Shown: positions 10,719 to 21,875 of the stretch, piece by piece | Layout: each line of letters opens with the position of its first letter | Position numbering within the stretch: the stretch's first letter is position 1 | Source of the DNA: Takakia lepidozioides | Taxonomy: Eukaryota; Streptophyta; Takakiopsida; Takakiales; Takakiaceae | Direction of reading: 5' to 3' | Length of the DNA: 64,000 nucleotides | NCBI GenBank assembly: GCA_030704615.1 | Contig: CM060732.1 | Span: 58,445,053 to 58,509,052 of the forward strand | Notes under the pieces: generated by a model | What the model saw: only the letters and a program-made list of their open reading frames with translations | Told to the model about the DNA's origin: nothing | Databases searched by the model: none | Translations under genes and position numbers: made by a program

Positions 10719-13369
10719 TCTGTAAATCTCAACTCCAGGCTGGACGCATGGCCAGGTACATCATAAGCATGCAGATTTTAGTAGTGACAGTCAAGAATTG
10801 AAGTTTCCCACTGAGTGACGGTAAGGTTGAGCTTGAAATTGAGAGAGGATTTTTTCAAATGGGAACCAAGCCTATGGTGGATGTGCTCTTGGCAGATTTT
10901 CTGTATGGCTTGGAGCTGCTGCAAGCTGATTCATTGGTTGTGGAAGACAAGGCCACCATTCATAACATCTTGGGCTGGATACAAATGTTGTCCACACACT
11001 TGTCGACAGTCGAACTGTCCACAACTGCTTCTGTAAAGGATATGTGATGAGCTTACTAGAGGGGAAAGACTGTAAAATATTCATTACATACCACCAAAAG
11101 ACGTACTTCAATCTTGCAGTTGCCCAAAAAATGTGTCTGTAAGAATATTTACACAATTCTTGGATTGGCTACAAGTCGCTGTTGGCCCATAGTTGATGAG
11201 TGCAGTGTAAATTCTCACAGTTGATATCAGCAGTGGTTTCGGTTGCTAGTCGGTAAGAATTGCTCTGAATGTCTGTAAAGATTGGGTCTGTTGGAATATT
11301 GCTCGATGCCAGTCCTCCATGGAGATACAGATTTGCGGCACTCAGACATCCAAGTTCCTTTTAGAGTTTCCTGCTTACAAAGTGACCTCTCTGAGTCTGC
11401 GTCAACCATCGAATCTCTCTCAAAAACTGAACAACAACTACAACACTCCATCCAGATACCAACCGAACGCTGCATTCAGATGTGCATTGCAATTTGAAAA
11501 GCGTTCAAATGACGACTTTTAGCACCAATCAATGCGTTTCATCAGTATAAATCTTCAGTCCTGACCGTCTTCACTGTCAATATGCCAAGTTAGTTCGTTC
11601 CGGGGTTATGAAAGTGTCTGAGGGATGTTTGAAAGTCTCAAAAGGAAGGATTTACAGAAATTCTGACTCCGAATGAAATCTTAGTTTGCGGGCCTCCAAA
11701 AACCTGAGATTTGAGGTCCGTGTGTTAAGGTTTTAGGGTTAGCAGATGCGGGTTTTAGTTCAGGGACGGGGTAAGCTACCAGCGTTGTATGGCTCAAGGT
11801 GGGTCTGATTTCCTACTGCCGCAAATTGGCCTGTTTCTGATGAGTTGGGTCCATTTGTTTTTACAGAGGAAGAATCTCTATATCATGACCTCCGAAGCTT
11901 TGGTGGTGTAGGGACGGTAGGGGAGTTGATTTCCGAAGCTGCTTAAGCTGGATTGGATATGGCCGTTCTATCAAGGCTATTGTTGTTCATCGACCATCGA
12001 TGCAAAGTTACTCTCTCTCCTTGTGTACTGATGTTCGGGTACATTTGATGCTTTGGCCATCCTCCCACAAGAGCAGTAGCTCAAAAGGGGTTTGGCAAAA
12101 GAAGTGGAGAAGCAGTATTGCCATGAGCCTCTTAAAAGGTGTGGCAAAATGCTTTGGCAAAAGAGTTGGAGAAGGAGCACCCATGGCAGCGCAAACAGTT
12201 CGCATGGTGCCTGTGGAGAACATACCACCCTTCTCTGCACGTTTCGAAAGCATACGGCCGTGCCCTTGCACGCCTCCCCGAGGATTTACTGTTTTGAAGG
12301 TTGTCCCTGGGCCGGAAGCGTCGATAAGGTGGGGACTGTACGAGAAGCTTGGGATTGAATACATTTCAAATCCCAGACTATGGTGGGACAATCGAGGCAA
12401 TAAGGTAAGATCAAGCAATGCTACATAAGAAGGCAACAAAGACTCTCTCGCAAACTAATAGTAATCCTATGCTTCTCTTTGTCTCCCCTTAGCCTGTGAT
12501 GTGATTCTTCATTGTGTATGCAAGCAGAAAGACACATTTCGCTATTTTTTCCATTCTCTGGAGGTTGAAACTCTATGACAGACCCTCCGAGGGTTAATAT
12601 CCAGCGTTGCGAGATCATACTTGCAGCCAACGGGTGCAAGCACATACACACTTCCCCTTACGAATCGGATTTTTTAGTCGCCACCAATTCAACTCGGTTT
12701 TTAGTAGTCAGGGGCCTGGTGTTTGCTATGTAATTTATGGTTTGTCTTTGTCAGCCACTTGCAACCAGGGTAAGGATACTCATTATTGTAGAGGCAGGGA
12801 GGGAAGATCCATCTCAGAGGACCTGCCTTGAAGCACCAGAGTGTGAAAGAGGCACTGTGCATTGATAACTACAAGAAACCTGCATGGGTAGATGGTCAAT
12901 CGGAGAAGCTTGAAGCATCAAGTTGCAAGTCCTGGTGGGGGGGGAGGGTTAGTCTTGGGGAAGATTCCAGTATGCCCATTCTTGCTCATTTGTAGATGCA
13001 GATGTTGGTAGCATGGGGGTGGTTTACTAAGTGGTCTTGTTATACATTTCAACAATGGAAACAAGTAGGCACTCATTGGGCAGAGTTCTGCTACTGAACG
13101 AAGGGATAGTTAATTCTCTTGATTCCTACAGAAATTGAGCAGAAACTTCGTATGTGTGGGGGTTCATAGGAGATTATTCCCAACAGAGTAGCCTGAAGAG
13201 ATGTTTTATGTTGTAGCTTTCTTCTAGGGTCAAGTTGAGCACAAAATCGGTACTTGGTATTCCCTGCATAGAAAGAAAATATATGTTGTGGCCAGTCCGC
13301 ATGAAGAGACCTTTCTTCAAGATAGATTTTGCATCAAGGTTGGTAACTTACGAGGTTTTACTCATGCAG
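10719..13369. other. 3' flank of LCIB-like gene and leader of PPR gene
   Basis: Beyond the probable 3' UTR (to about 11.1 kb) I recognise nothing except the candidate exon at 12000-12404. The last bases before the PPR start form a splice-acceptor-like tttactcatgcag, so part of this stretch may be a 5'-UTR intron. Confidence 0.4.
12000..12404 (+). CDS. Hypothetical ORF or first exon, unknown
   Basis: An ATG-initiated frame runs to NRGNK and is followed at 12405 by GTAAGA, a strong donor, after a phase-0 codon. The C-terminal third (RGFTVLKVVPGPE, LGIEYISNPRLWWDNRGNK) has protein-like composition. The minus strand is also open here, so coding is unproven. Joining it to the acceptor at 13369/13370 would put the PPR frame out of phase. 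It is therefore either untranslated leader of the PPR gene, an exon of another gene, or chance. Confidence 0.25.
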
Positions 13370-13370
13370 G

Positions 13371-15290
13371 ATGGCGGGGTTGAATCAGGCACAGTTTTTT
13401 GAGTCAGGCACCCCCACCATGACAATTGCTTTTGAAAGAGGATTGAGAGAGGTAGTCGACAAGAACTCTTCTGGCACTTGTGGGGATGTGAGGAGACTAA
13501 ACAAGGCAGGACAATTGAAAGAGGCGCTGCACATTTTAAACCGTGGAGGCATTTTGGCAGACTCCAAAACTTATGTCTTTCTCTTGCAAGAGTGCATCAA
13601 GATGAAAGCCCTAGCAGAGGGAAAGCAGGTACATGCCCATATTATCCAAAGTGGATTCAAGCCAAACATCTTTCTACTCAACACACTCATCAACATGCAC
13701 GCCAAGTGTGGAAGTGTGGTGGATGCACGCCTAGTGTTTGACAAAATGCCTGAACGAGATGTGATTACATGGACTACAATGATGGGAGGATATGCCAATC
13801 ATGGGTATGGTAGAGAGGCCTTAGAGATTTACAAGCAAATGATACAGGAAGGCGTAACACCCAATAGAGTTACCTTCATTTGTGCTCTGAAGGCTTGTGT
13901 TAGTCTGGTTGCCCTGGAAAAGGGCATAGAGATCCACGCTAACATCATAAAAGCTGGAATTACTCCAGATATCATTCTGGAGAACACCCTCATTGATATG
14001 TATGCCAAATGTGGGAGCATGAAGGATGCACATTGTGTGTTTGACAAAATGACTCGTCGGAATGTGGTCTCTTGGAGTGCAATGGTTACAGGATATGCTC
14101 ACCATGGGTGTTGTAGGGAGGCTTTTGAGACATATAAGCAAATGATACAGGAAGGGGTGTTGCCCAACAATATCACACTCACTTCTGTTCTCAAGGCATG
14201 TGCCAACGTGGCAGCCCTGGAAAAGGGCATGGAGGTCCATGCGGACATCAGCAAAGCTGGAATTGTGCCAGATACCATCTTGGAGACCGCCCTCGTGGAC
14301 ATGTATGCTAAATGTGGGAGCATGAAGGATGCACATCAAGTCTTCAACAACATGGCTCAGCGAAACGTGGTCTCATGGAGTGCGCTGATTGCAGGTTATG
14401 CACAACATGGGTGTGCTATGGAAGCCATGCAACTATTTGAACAAATGCAGAAGGAATCCTTGAAGCCAGACGGTATCACCTTTATATGTCTCCTATCTGC
14501 TTGTAGCCATGTGGGTCTAGTGGATGAAGCTTGTCACTACTTTCACTCTATGAGTCAGGATTATGACCTTAATCCTACAGTGGAGCATTTTGGCTGCATG
14601 GTGGACCTTCTTGGTCGTGCAGGGCGGTTGGATGAAGCAGCGGACTTCATCAACAATATGCCTCTTCAACCAGGTGTTGCGGTCTGGGGGGCCTTGCTTG
14701 GAGCTTGCAGAATTCATGGGAATGTGGAGGTGGCAGAACATGCAGCCAAAAGCCTTCTCAAGCTGGATCCCAAGGACGTGTCAACATATGTACTACTATC
14801 AAATATCTATGCTGCAGCTGGCAGGTGGGAGGATACTGCAAAGGTGAGAAAATTGATGAAGGACAGAGGTGTTAGAAAGGACCCAGGTCGCTGCTGCATT
14901 GAGGTTAACAACCTGGTTCATACATTTGGTGTAGCTGACAAATCGCATCCACAAATCAATGAAATCCATGCTGAGCTGAACAGATTACTAGGGCAGATGA
15001 AGGAGGGGGGTTACATGCCTGACGCCCATTTTGTGTTGCATGATGTGGAGGCAGGGGGAAAGGAATTTTCTCTTTGTTACCACAGTGAGAAGCTGGCCAT
15101 TGCTTTTGGACTGATCAGCACGGTCCCTGGGAAGCCTCTTCGTGTCATCAAGAACCTTCGGGGGTGTGGTGACTGCCACCTGGCCACCAAGTTCATCTCG
15201 AGGATTGCTGCGCGACCAATTGTTGTACGCGATGCTAACCGTTTTCACCACTTCCAAGATGGAGTTTGTTCTTGTGGGGACTACTGGTGA
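13371..15290 (+). CDS. PLS-class pentatricopeptide-repeat protein with E and DYW domains
   Basis: A single 639-residue frame. After about 60 N-terminal residues come roughly ten P/L/S-type PPR motifs (recurring MYAKCGSMKDA, RNVVSWSA, GYAQHGC and ALVDMYAKCG blocks). E/E+ motifs and a complete DYW deaminase-like domain follow, with the zinc/catalytic CYHSEKLAIAFG (HSE), CGDCH and a terminal CSCGDYW. This class binds organelle RNA and carries out C-to-U editing; the PPR array gives RNA specificity and DYW gives the deaminase. No strong mitochondrial or plastid presequence is obvious at the N-terminus (MAGLNQAQFF). The ATG sits one base after an acceptor-like CAG, which suggests a 5'-UTR intron. 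The target transcript cannot be read from the sequence. Confidence 0.95.
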   Translation: MAGLNQAQFFESGTPTMTIAFERGLREVVDKNSSGTCGDVRRLNKAGQLKEALHILNRGGILADSKTYVFLLQECIKMKALAEGKQVHAHIIQSGFKPNIFLLNTLINMHAKCGSVVDARLVFDKMPERDVITWTTMMGGYANHGYGREALEIYKQMIQEGVTPNRVTFICALKACVSLVALEKGIEIHANIIKAGITPDIILENTLIDMYAKCGSMKDAHCVFDKMTRRNVVSWSAMVTGYAHHGCCREAFETYKQMIQEGVLPNNITLTSVLKACANVAALEKGMEVHADISKAGIVPDTILETALVDMYAKCGSMKDAHQVFNNMAQRNVVSWSALIAGYAQHGCAMEAMQLFEQMQKESLKPDGITFICLLSACSHVGLVDEACHYFHSMSQDYDLNPTVEHFGCMVDLLGRAGRLDEAADFINNMPLQPGVAVWGALLGACRIHGNVEVAEHAAKSLLKLDPKDVSTYVLLSNIYAAAGRWEDTAKVRKLMKDRGVRKDPGRCCIEVNNLVHTFGVADKSHPQINEIHAELNRLLGQMKEGGYMPDAHFVLHDVEAGGKEFSLCYHSEKLAIAFGLISTVPGKPLRVIKNLRGCGDCHLATKFISRIAARPIVVRDANRFHHFQDGVCSCGDYW

Positions 15291-15383
15291 AATGAGCAAC
15301 ACGAGGGAGTCAGAAATCAGCTCATGACATGTATTGCAAACATGGAATGTGCATAATGATGCTCTGAAATATTTAATTATGGC

Positions 15384-15389
15384 AATAAA
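15384..15389 (+). promoter_or_regulatory. Candidate polyadenylation signal of the PPR gene
   Basis: AATAAA about 95 bases after the PPR stop codon, in an A/T-rich context. Confidence 0.5.
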
Positions 15390-15399
15390 CATTGCCCTA

Positions 15400-18300
15400 A
15401 TGAAAGGAAATGCCTTGCCTTGTCATCACTGGCCTGAGAAAATGTCTTGGGACATTACCCTCATGGTTAAACAAAGTCTCAACCTGCTGATCACATGAAG
15501 GTATGGTCACCAGTTTCTTCTACTGCAAGCTCACCAACTTTTGACCTTCCTGGCCATTGAAATTTACTGTTTCTGCCCAGCCTCCCTCCCTGCCTAAGGT
15601 TCTCAGGGTATTTAAATGTTAGAGTTTCTGGTGCACAGTGTGTATTATTCTTTATGAAACTCAGCATTTCCTTTGGTGTGGCAGCACTGCATGTAAGATA
15701 TCGACACGAGAATGGGTCAGCTTTGCCATGAAAATTAGGAGAGAAATTTCTGGTAGCCCCTTGTGGAGACACAATTCTTTTCTGCGGGTTTATTCCACTC
15801 TCTACCATCTGTAGTAGGATCAGTAGACCTTTGCTTGCAGGGAGGACCCAGAACAGTTTGCCAATGATCACTCAACCCACATAAAATAACATTGAGCACT
15901 ATGTCATCCACTCTCCCACTGAAGGGAGGCCAAGATAAATGTAAATCATGTGTGCAAGTAACTATCCCAAATATCAAAGATTCAACAAATGTGTCCATTT
16001 GAAGATCGGTCCCCTTATCTATCTCTATGGTCTTCCATGTGCATACAAGAGTTGAAGACTATATATTATTACTCTTGTAGGCCCCATATTTTTTTTCCTT
16101 TCAAATTCATCTTGCAAATGTTCTTGGGAGTGGAGGGATGCCTTTCTCTCACAATTTGATGCCCAATGGGGGCTCGCTGGACTTTTATGTCAAAGACAGG
16201 GAGAAAGAGTGCAATGGGCATCCGGACCTCCAATCCACTGTGACTCCCCAACTCACTGTGCTTCCCCGGCAGAAGTTGAGGACCGTGACATCAATTGACC
16301 TCAATTGGTGGCATCGCAAAAACAGAGAATCTAATGTTAGAGCTCATCTGAATTTTGAGCCTCTTACGAGCAAAACGTTGACCTGGTCTTTTGCTTATGC
16401 AACTTTATCTCAGTGGTGGGTTCCTGGATTTTGGTTTGCCATGGCTGGCTCTGGTCTGGCCTTGGCTCCAGTCTTGTTTGCAGATCTCCTAGTTACAATG
16501 TCTTGGGTAGGCTGGGCTTCTAGGATGCTCTGCTTTCTTTTCCTGGTTAGCTCTTGCTTCAGCTTTAGTTCTTTAGCTGGCATTCGAGCTTTGGGTAGTC
16601 TGCCTGCAACAGTAGGCATTCTGCTTTGATCTGTTTGGTTCCAGCTCTCTTCACAGCTTTCAGCTTTGCTTAATGTAGTCAGGTGGCTGTGCTCTGGCCT
16701 CCCCCTTCCCTTTCCTTCCTTATAACTTCGTTCTCTTTAGTTTCCTGAAGCATTGGCTTCCTAAAATTTTAGGGCTTCAGATTAAAGCTTGCCATCGGTG
16801 GTGGTAGGGTGTTACCCAATCTACCAGGATGTAAGCCTTATGGCCTTCTGTCCTGGTTATTTTTTCCATGACTTCTTTAATATGATTTAAAGGGCTTCCT
16901 CCCCTTTCATTTGTTTTTCCTTGAAAAAAATTCATCACAAAGTGCATTCCAGATTTGAGGGCAGTAGCCCGCGGGGAAGGCCTGATAATCCGGGCATTGC
17001 CCGCCTGTGATAAATTGGCCTACAACACTAACATATTGTTTTATTTTTTTGTTGGCTCCAACAAAAAAAAAAACTAATATGTTACTCTTGTAGGCCTCGG
17101 ATTGTTTTCACTCACCTTTGCAGTATGTCATACATCAACATGTTGACGTCTGTTAGTAGAGGCTCCTCATATTTATGAGGAAAGCCATGACTATATAGTA
17201 TGGCAAACCCGGGCAAACGATATGGGATAATGTGAGAGAACCTGGACCAACAAAATCAGGAATTTTATGTTCGCACAGTGTGGGCTTGAAGGATGAATGT
17301 AGGTCATGTGTTGGATGAAGGATGAGGTCGCAGGCGGCGGATGGATGATAGAAGTTAGAGGTTGCGCTGCTTCCCTCGCCATATATTTCTGGTACGCTGT
17401 CTCCCTCGGATGCTTTGCTTTGGGTCTGTGTTTTTGACTAGTGTAGATGTGAAGCTCTGTGTGCTCGGTCCTCAGCCATGAGGTAGCAAGTTCGTTTGGT
17501 GTATCAAACATGTAAATCTGATTTGAGTTTTGGAATGTCATTGGATGTCGATGATTCAGATTCACGTTTTGCTGACAATTTGTTGACCTTTAATGCAAGC
17601 GTGGAAAGCGTTGGAGGTCTGAATGGAAACGGACGAGGTCCAACTTTAGAGACCTAGCTAGCCGTGCGCATTACTCTTTACATATATGTAACACCAGGAG
17701 AGCGAAGGAGCTGCAAATGGAGGGGAGATCGGCGAGTAATATCAAGAATATGACAGTGAGAGAGCTAATAGCATGGCTTACTTCCAACAATGTCTCCCTC
17801 CCCAACTCGGTGAGTTCCAGCCACACAAATCACCAATTGTTTTGGCCATACAACCGACAAATTCTTGTCAACGCATGTGTAGAATGTTGCCCTTCCAAAC
17901 CATTGACCCCGATACAAAGCTTTGAATGACAATATGACCAACAGGGTAGGGGGAAAGAAGAACTTAGGGGGAAAGAAAAACTTGAACACCGTTAATATTG
18001 CCCACTGGCTAACCTTCCCGTACTCAAAAGGGAAGTTAGTCAAAAACTGCCAATTGAAGGATTAATATGCATTTAGACTACGTAAGCTCGCTTGAATCCA
18101 AGAGGGGAAGCAAGAAACAACAGCGTCTCTCTTTTCTTTGTCGATTTTTCAGTTTAATTGTTTCACCCCCAATAACTTGAAAGGAATGCTCTCTCTTGGA
18201 AAAAACAGAAGCAAAGGAAGGAATACTACCAAAATTTAGCACTCGACAAATTTCGAGAGCTCGAGAAGGTTGGGAAATCCTGGACATCTCTCTCTCATCT

Positions 18301-18670
18301 ACTTCATCCTTGAAGCTTCTTGTGCCTCTTTTGGCAGCTTGCATGATAACAATGACAAACCAAGATTTGCAGATTCCTGTAGTTCCACATGCGTACATAT
18401 AACTAAATATCTGATTAACTCATTTATGACTCAAAATCCAAACAACTCTCCAGTAATCAAAATAGTGAAATTATTTTGACAATGTGGAATTGAAGGCCCC
18501 CCAAAATTTGATATCTCTGCTACAATTAAAATCCTTGGGCCTTTGTCCCCCTGATATAACTTGAAAAACTCAGGGCTTCCATCCCCTCTCTTTAAAAAAT
18601 TTCTAAATAAAAATCTAACCAACATATACAAATACTATACATTGACACTCTACAATTTATCATGATCTAA
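15400..18670. other. Spacer with no host gene recognised
   Basis: Apart from the LINE-like block at 16.1-16.9 kb, I see only short frames without recognisable features. A small T-run/A-run hairpin lies at 17042-17073. Confidence 0.5.
16130..16930 (+). mobile_element. Probable 3' end of a LINE-type element
   Basis: The block ends in a T-rich terminus (cctcccctttcatttg, tttttccttg) followed by a short A run at about 16924, as in plant LINE 3' UTRs. The upstream ORF (16138-16629) is not recognisable as reverse transcriptase. The call rests on the shape of the 3' end only. Confidence 0.35.
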
Positions 18671-18676
18671 TTTGTG

Positions 18677-18800
18677 AGTAGTGATTCTGAGTTCAAAGCT
18701 GCTACATTGTCGGCTGTGGTATAATTTTCCCTTGGGCAGTGTCCCATGTGCTTATCGCAAGGTTGCTGTGAAAGAGGTTATTTTCTCGTCTCACTATAAT
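18677..18800 (+). mobile_element. tRNA-derived SINE fragment
   Basis: It has a B-box-like gattctgagttcaaagctgc and a tail block gaaagaggttattttctcgt, which is shared almost exactly with the element at 19110-19255. The A-box half is degraded. Confidence 0.5.
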
Positions 18801-19109
18801 TAAAGGGGCCGGATTTGTGATGAGCGGTGGCTACATGGCTACTCAGTGTTTCCCCTCAAAACATTTATTAAAAATAAGATTAAAAAATTGTCAGTGTGTA
18901 TATGTACTAAACGTAGGGGAGACAGAGGCCCTAATAATTTAGACCCCTCTGAGGTATACTAAGTAAGCACACTGGCAAGCTGGACGGTGCCAGCATCACT
19001 TTCTTAGTCAATTTTCACAAAATTAGTGTATGCCATGAATAATAGTACAAGTTCGTAGGCTGGTATTTGTTTGGTCATATACTTGTAACGTCATAAGTAA
19101 ATTTACCAA

Positions 19110-19255
19110 CAGTCAGTAGCTCAGTTGGTAAAGGGCACTCAGCTTGATAATTCTGGGTCAAATCCTGCTACTTGATGCGCGTGGTATACTCTAGCATTCA
19201 TGGCGCGGCTTACTGTGGAAGAGGTTATTTTCTCCTCTCACTATTTCTAAAAAAC
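19110..19255 (+). mobile_element. tRNA-derived SINE
   Basis: An A-box (tagctcagttgg, 19117-19128) and a B-box (gggtcaaatcc, 19155-19165) sit at tRNA-like spacing and are followed by a non-tRNA tail containing gaagaggttattttctc. The tail recurs at 18767 and, inverted, at about 20383 and 21469. It is a short interspersed element rather than a functional tRNA gene: there is no acceptor-stem pairing. Confidence 0.65.
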
Positions 19256-19336
19256 ATTTAAAAATAATAATAATTATACAGAGATATTCATATTTTTTTG
19301 ATAATTTGCGGATAACTTACATCAAATTTTCAGGAT

Positions 19337-19855
19337 TTGCAGACAGAAGAAAGCTTGAGGGGCTTTGCAATGGCACAACAACCCACACCAACATCTCCGG
19401 GAACCAGCGCATTCTCCCAAGACTGGGAGTCAGTCACAACATCTTACACGCAACACATTCCTTCCACTACGGTGCCGCAAAAAGTGACACCACCATCGTT
19501 ATCCAACATTATAATGACTCGCCGAAAAACAGCAGCGTTACGGCTATTGCCAACGACGGATTCGGAGGTAGACTACCTAGTGTACCCTCCCCATGCATAT
19601 GAGGTAGCCCAGCCTAAAAATATATATTTCCATACCAGTGAGAATCGGGAGGGGGCAGTCACCAGAGGAATGACCAAAAAACAAAGTTTTATCAAAAAAT
19701 CTCCCACCATCCACCATCATGCTCGGATGGTGAATTCGGATAACAACCACTTTTTCATTTTCATGTATATCTCCTTCGTATTTCTTGCTGTATCAACGGT
19801 TGTTGGGATATTTACGTACACCTATGTTTTGAAGAACAAATTAGGGTTGCAATGA
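19337..19855 (+). CDS. Orphan small protein with a C-terminal membrane segment
   Basis: A 172-residue frame, possibly starting at the internal ATG at 19370 (MAQQPTPTSPG). The first 130 residues are polar, rich in Ser/Thr/Pro and basic. Near the end is one clear hydrophobic helix (FFIFMYISFVFLAVSTVVGI) followed by TYTYVLKNK, the layout of a tail-anchored or type II membrane protein. I do not recognise the family. It stands between SINE remnants with no partner gene, and an acceptor-like tttgcag just upstream may mean it is a terminal exon. Confidence 0.35.
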   Translation: MQTEESLRGFAMAQQPTPTSPGTSAFSQDWESVTTSYTQHIPSTTVPQKVTPPSLSNIIMTRRKTAALRLLPTTDSEVDYLVYPPHAYEVAQPKNIYFHTSENREGAVTRGMTKKQSFIKKSPTIHHHARMVNSDNNHFFIFMYISFVFLAVSTVVGIFTYTYVLKNKLGLQ

Positions 19856-20379
19856 TGACCATGATGATATTTTGGCAACATAATGTTCAGTTATTTTCTT
19901 GATGTCTATTTAGTGAGAGAATTATAGTGAAGAACAGGATGAATAAAATGATTCTGAACGGATGGACACATTTGGTTCATGGATGTAAAATAATGCGAAG
20001 CAATCACCTTGAGTTCTCCTACTATATCTTTTGATGGTCGTTGTTACAGTAGCATATGCTGTTAATTTGGATGACACACAAAGCGACCACGTGTTTCACC
20101 TCAAATGATTAAGCTTCCAAGATTGACTACTAATTCTCACCAAAGTAGAGTTTGGACTTATCCTTATTCAACAACGTCAACCTAACCTATTATGCTTTTG
20201 TCGATTGGAACCCAAGAAGTTACAACGTTGGTGCTCGCGGTCCATTGGAATGTCTTCTCGAATGTCCCCAAATTAATCCAGTCTGGTTGGTACTTGATAC
20301 CTGCCCGCAAAACTACAAATTGTTTTTAAAGAAATATTTAGGGAAATGCGCGGGAGCGATTGCTCAGGCCCGTAATTGT

Positions 20380-20470
20380 GGTGAGAGGAGAAAATAACCT
20401 CTTTCATATATCCTCGCCATGAGGCGCTGAGTGCAAGGCTCTAGGGACACCACCCAAGGGAAGGGGGGCA
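20380..20470 (-). mobile_element. SINE tail fragment
   Basis: On the minus strand it carries the gaaagaggttattttctcctc block of the SINE family seen at 18.7 and 19.1 kb, preceded by a cgc(c)atgag stretch similar to their middle part. Confidence 0.45.
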
Positions 20471-20894
20471 AGAATATACCAGTGTTGGCCGGGAATGGCA
20501 TCTAGACATGCATACCCGGCGGTTATTTGCCAGTTATGCACATATGCATACCCGAAAAGTGCAGCCCTAGGAGGAACCGGCTATGGAAGGGAACTGGCAA
20601 AAGCCATCGAGCTTCCTAACCGGCTAGAGAACCGGCATTGGGATTGTAAGGGTGTTATACCCGGAGCAGGATCCGAGCAAATGTGCATGGCGTAAAGGCG
20701 GTTCTAGATAATATAGGTATAGGGGTTGGTGATGGCAGGTAAGATTATTGCATATGGACATATCCTGATTATGTCTTACTAGTAACAATACGTTTACAAT
20801 GGTTGGGGAGATTAGGTGCACAACATTGAGAATGCCCAAGTAAATAGGAAATTAATTAGTTGAGCATTTGGCTAAAACAATGGTTATAAACTTA

Positions 20895-21020
20895 CAGTAT
20901 TACAGGCCCTGAAGGCAGAGAGATAGATGGTAGGGGTTGAACTTTTGAACCCGAGACCCACATGCCAATACATGAGTGGCTTACCACCATGCCACAACCC
21001 TCTTGTGTAGTTTTACACAC
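20895..21020 (-). mobile_element. tRNA-derived SINE fragment
   Basis: On the minus strand TGGCATGGTGGTAAGC (A-box-like) and GGGTTCAAAAG (B-box-like) sit about 35 bases apart. The remainder has no recognisable gene. Confidence 0.5.
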
Positions 21021-21174
21021 ATACACAAAAATGCTAGAAAAAAGTAAAAATATAAAAATGGATGAATACCATAACCGGTACCATGGAACCGGCAATTTTT
21101 AAGATGGCATAACTAGTAGATTGAGAACCGGAAAAGAAAAAATTCATGTGTTTAATTAGAACCTGTAACCGAGA

Positions 21175-21375
21175 TGTTTTTCAAACCTATTGTTATACCC
21201 TGCCCCGGCCATCCACTTTTTTCAAGGAGTAGGCCATAACCGGGACCGGAAGAGGGCTCAAAACATGGTACCTGGCCAACACTGGAATATACCACACCCG
21301 ACAAGGTAGCAGGATTTGAACCCAGAATCACTTGGGTGGCACGCGCTCTATCCAACTGAGCTACCGGCTGACTAT
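21175..21375 (-). mobile_element. tRNA-derived SINE
   Basis: The minus strand reads CCGGTAGCTCAGTTGGATAG (A-box) and then GGGTTCAAATCCTGCTACC (B-box), with a tail running leftwards to about 21175. The head is nearly tRNA-like, but the tail and the family relation to 19.1 kb make it a SINE. Confidence 0.65.
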
Positions 21376-21454
21376 TGAGAACCAGCCGACATTGAAATTT
21401 ATGAATTTTTTTAATTTGTTTTTCAAAATGAAACCTGGGAGCAACTGCTCACAA

Positions 21455-21645
21455 TTCAGGCCCTTGAGGAGGGGGAAAAAATAACCTCCTTTCAGAGAAG
21501 CCATTAGGCACACAGGTGGAAACGTCACCACCAGACCAACCGGTCACGAACAATCCACACACCAAGCAGGGCAGCGGGTTTGAACCACGAACCACCAGGG
21601 CGACGCACTGTACACTTCCCAGCTGAGCTAATGTGCTGAACATTC
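21455..21645 (-). mobile_element. tRNA-derived SINE
   Basis: On the minus strand TTAGCTCAGCTGGGAAG and GTGGTTCAAACCC form A- and B-boxes. The tail carries the gaaaggaggttattttttcc block shared with the other copies. Confidence 0.65.
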
Positions 21646-21774
21646 TAATACTATGGAATTGAAAAGTTAAAAAAAATAAACATCATGATCCGACTTGTAT
21701 TAGAAAAAATAATACCCATCCAACTCTGGTTGGGACTCGGGACCAGGGATTTGTTTTTGGACCGGCCTTAGTCG

Positions 21775-21875
21775 TTGATGTGGCTGTGAACCACCGTGTT
21801 GGTTGTTACAAAGGTGTCCACCTTCCTACCGGAAGGCAACAGCCCTTCTGGGTCAAGTGACACCATAAGTTATGC
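21775..21875 (+). mobile_element. SINE 3' tail fragment
   Basis: The block aaaggtgtccacctt...ggaaggcaacagccctt...tgacaccataagtta matches, inverted, the element at 59975-60130. It ends precisely where the retroelement integrase fragment begins. Confidence 0.55.

Noticed and set aside
16138-16629. 163-residue protein gene
   Set aside because: Low-complexity hydrophobic end, no domain, lies in a LINE-like 3' region.
21310-21375. Possible tRNA gene on the minus strand
   Set aside because: A- and B-boxes are good, but there is no paired acceptor stem and a SINE tail is attached; related copies lie nearby.
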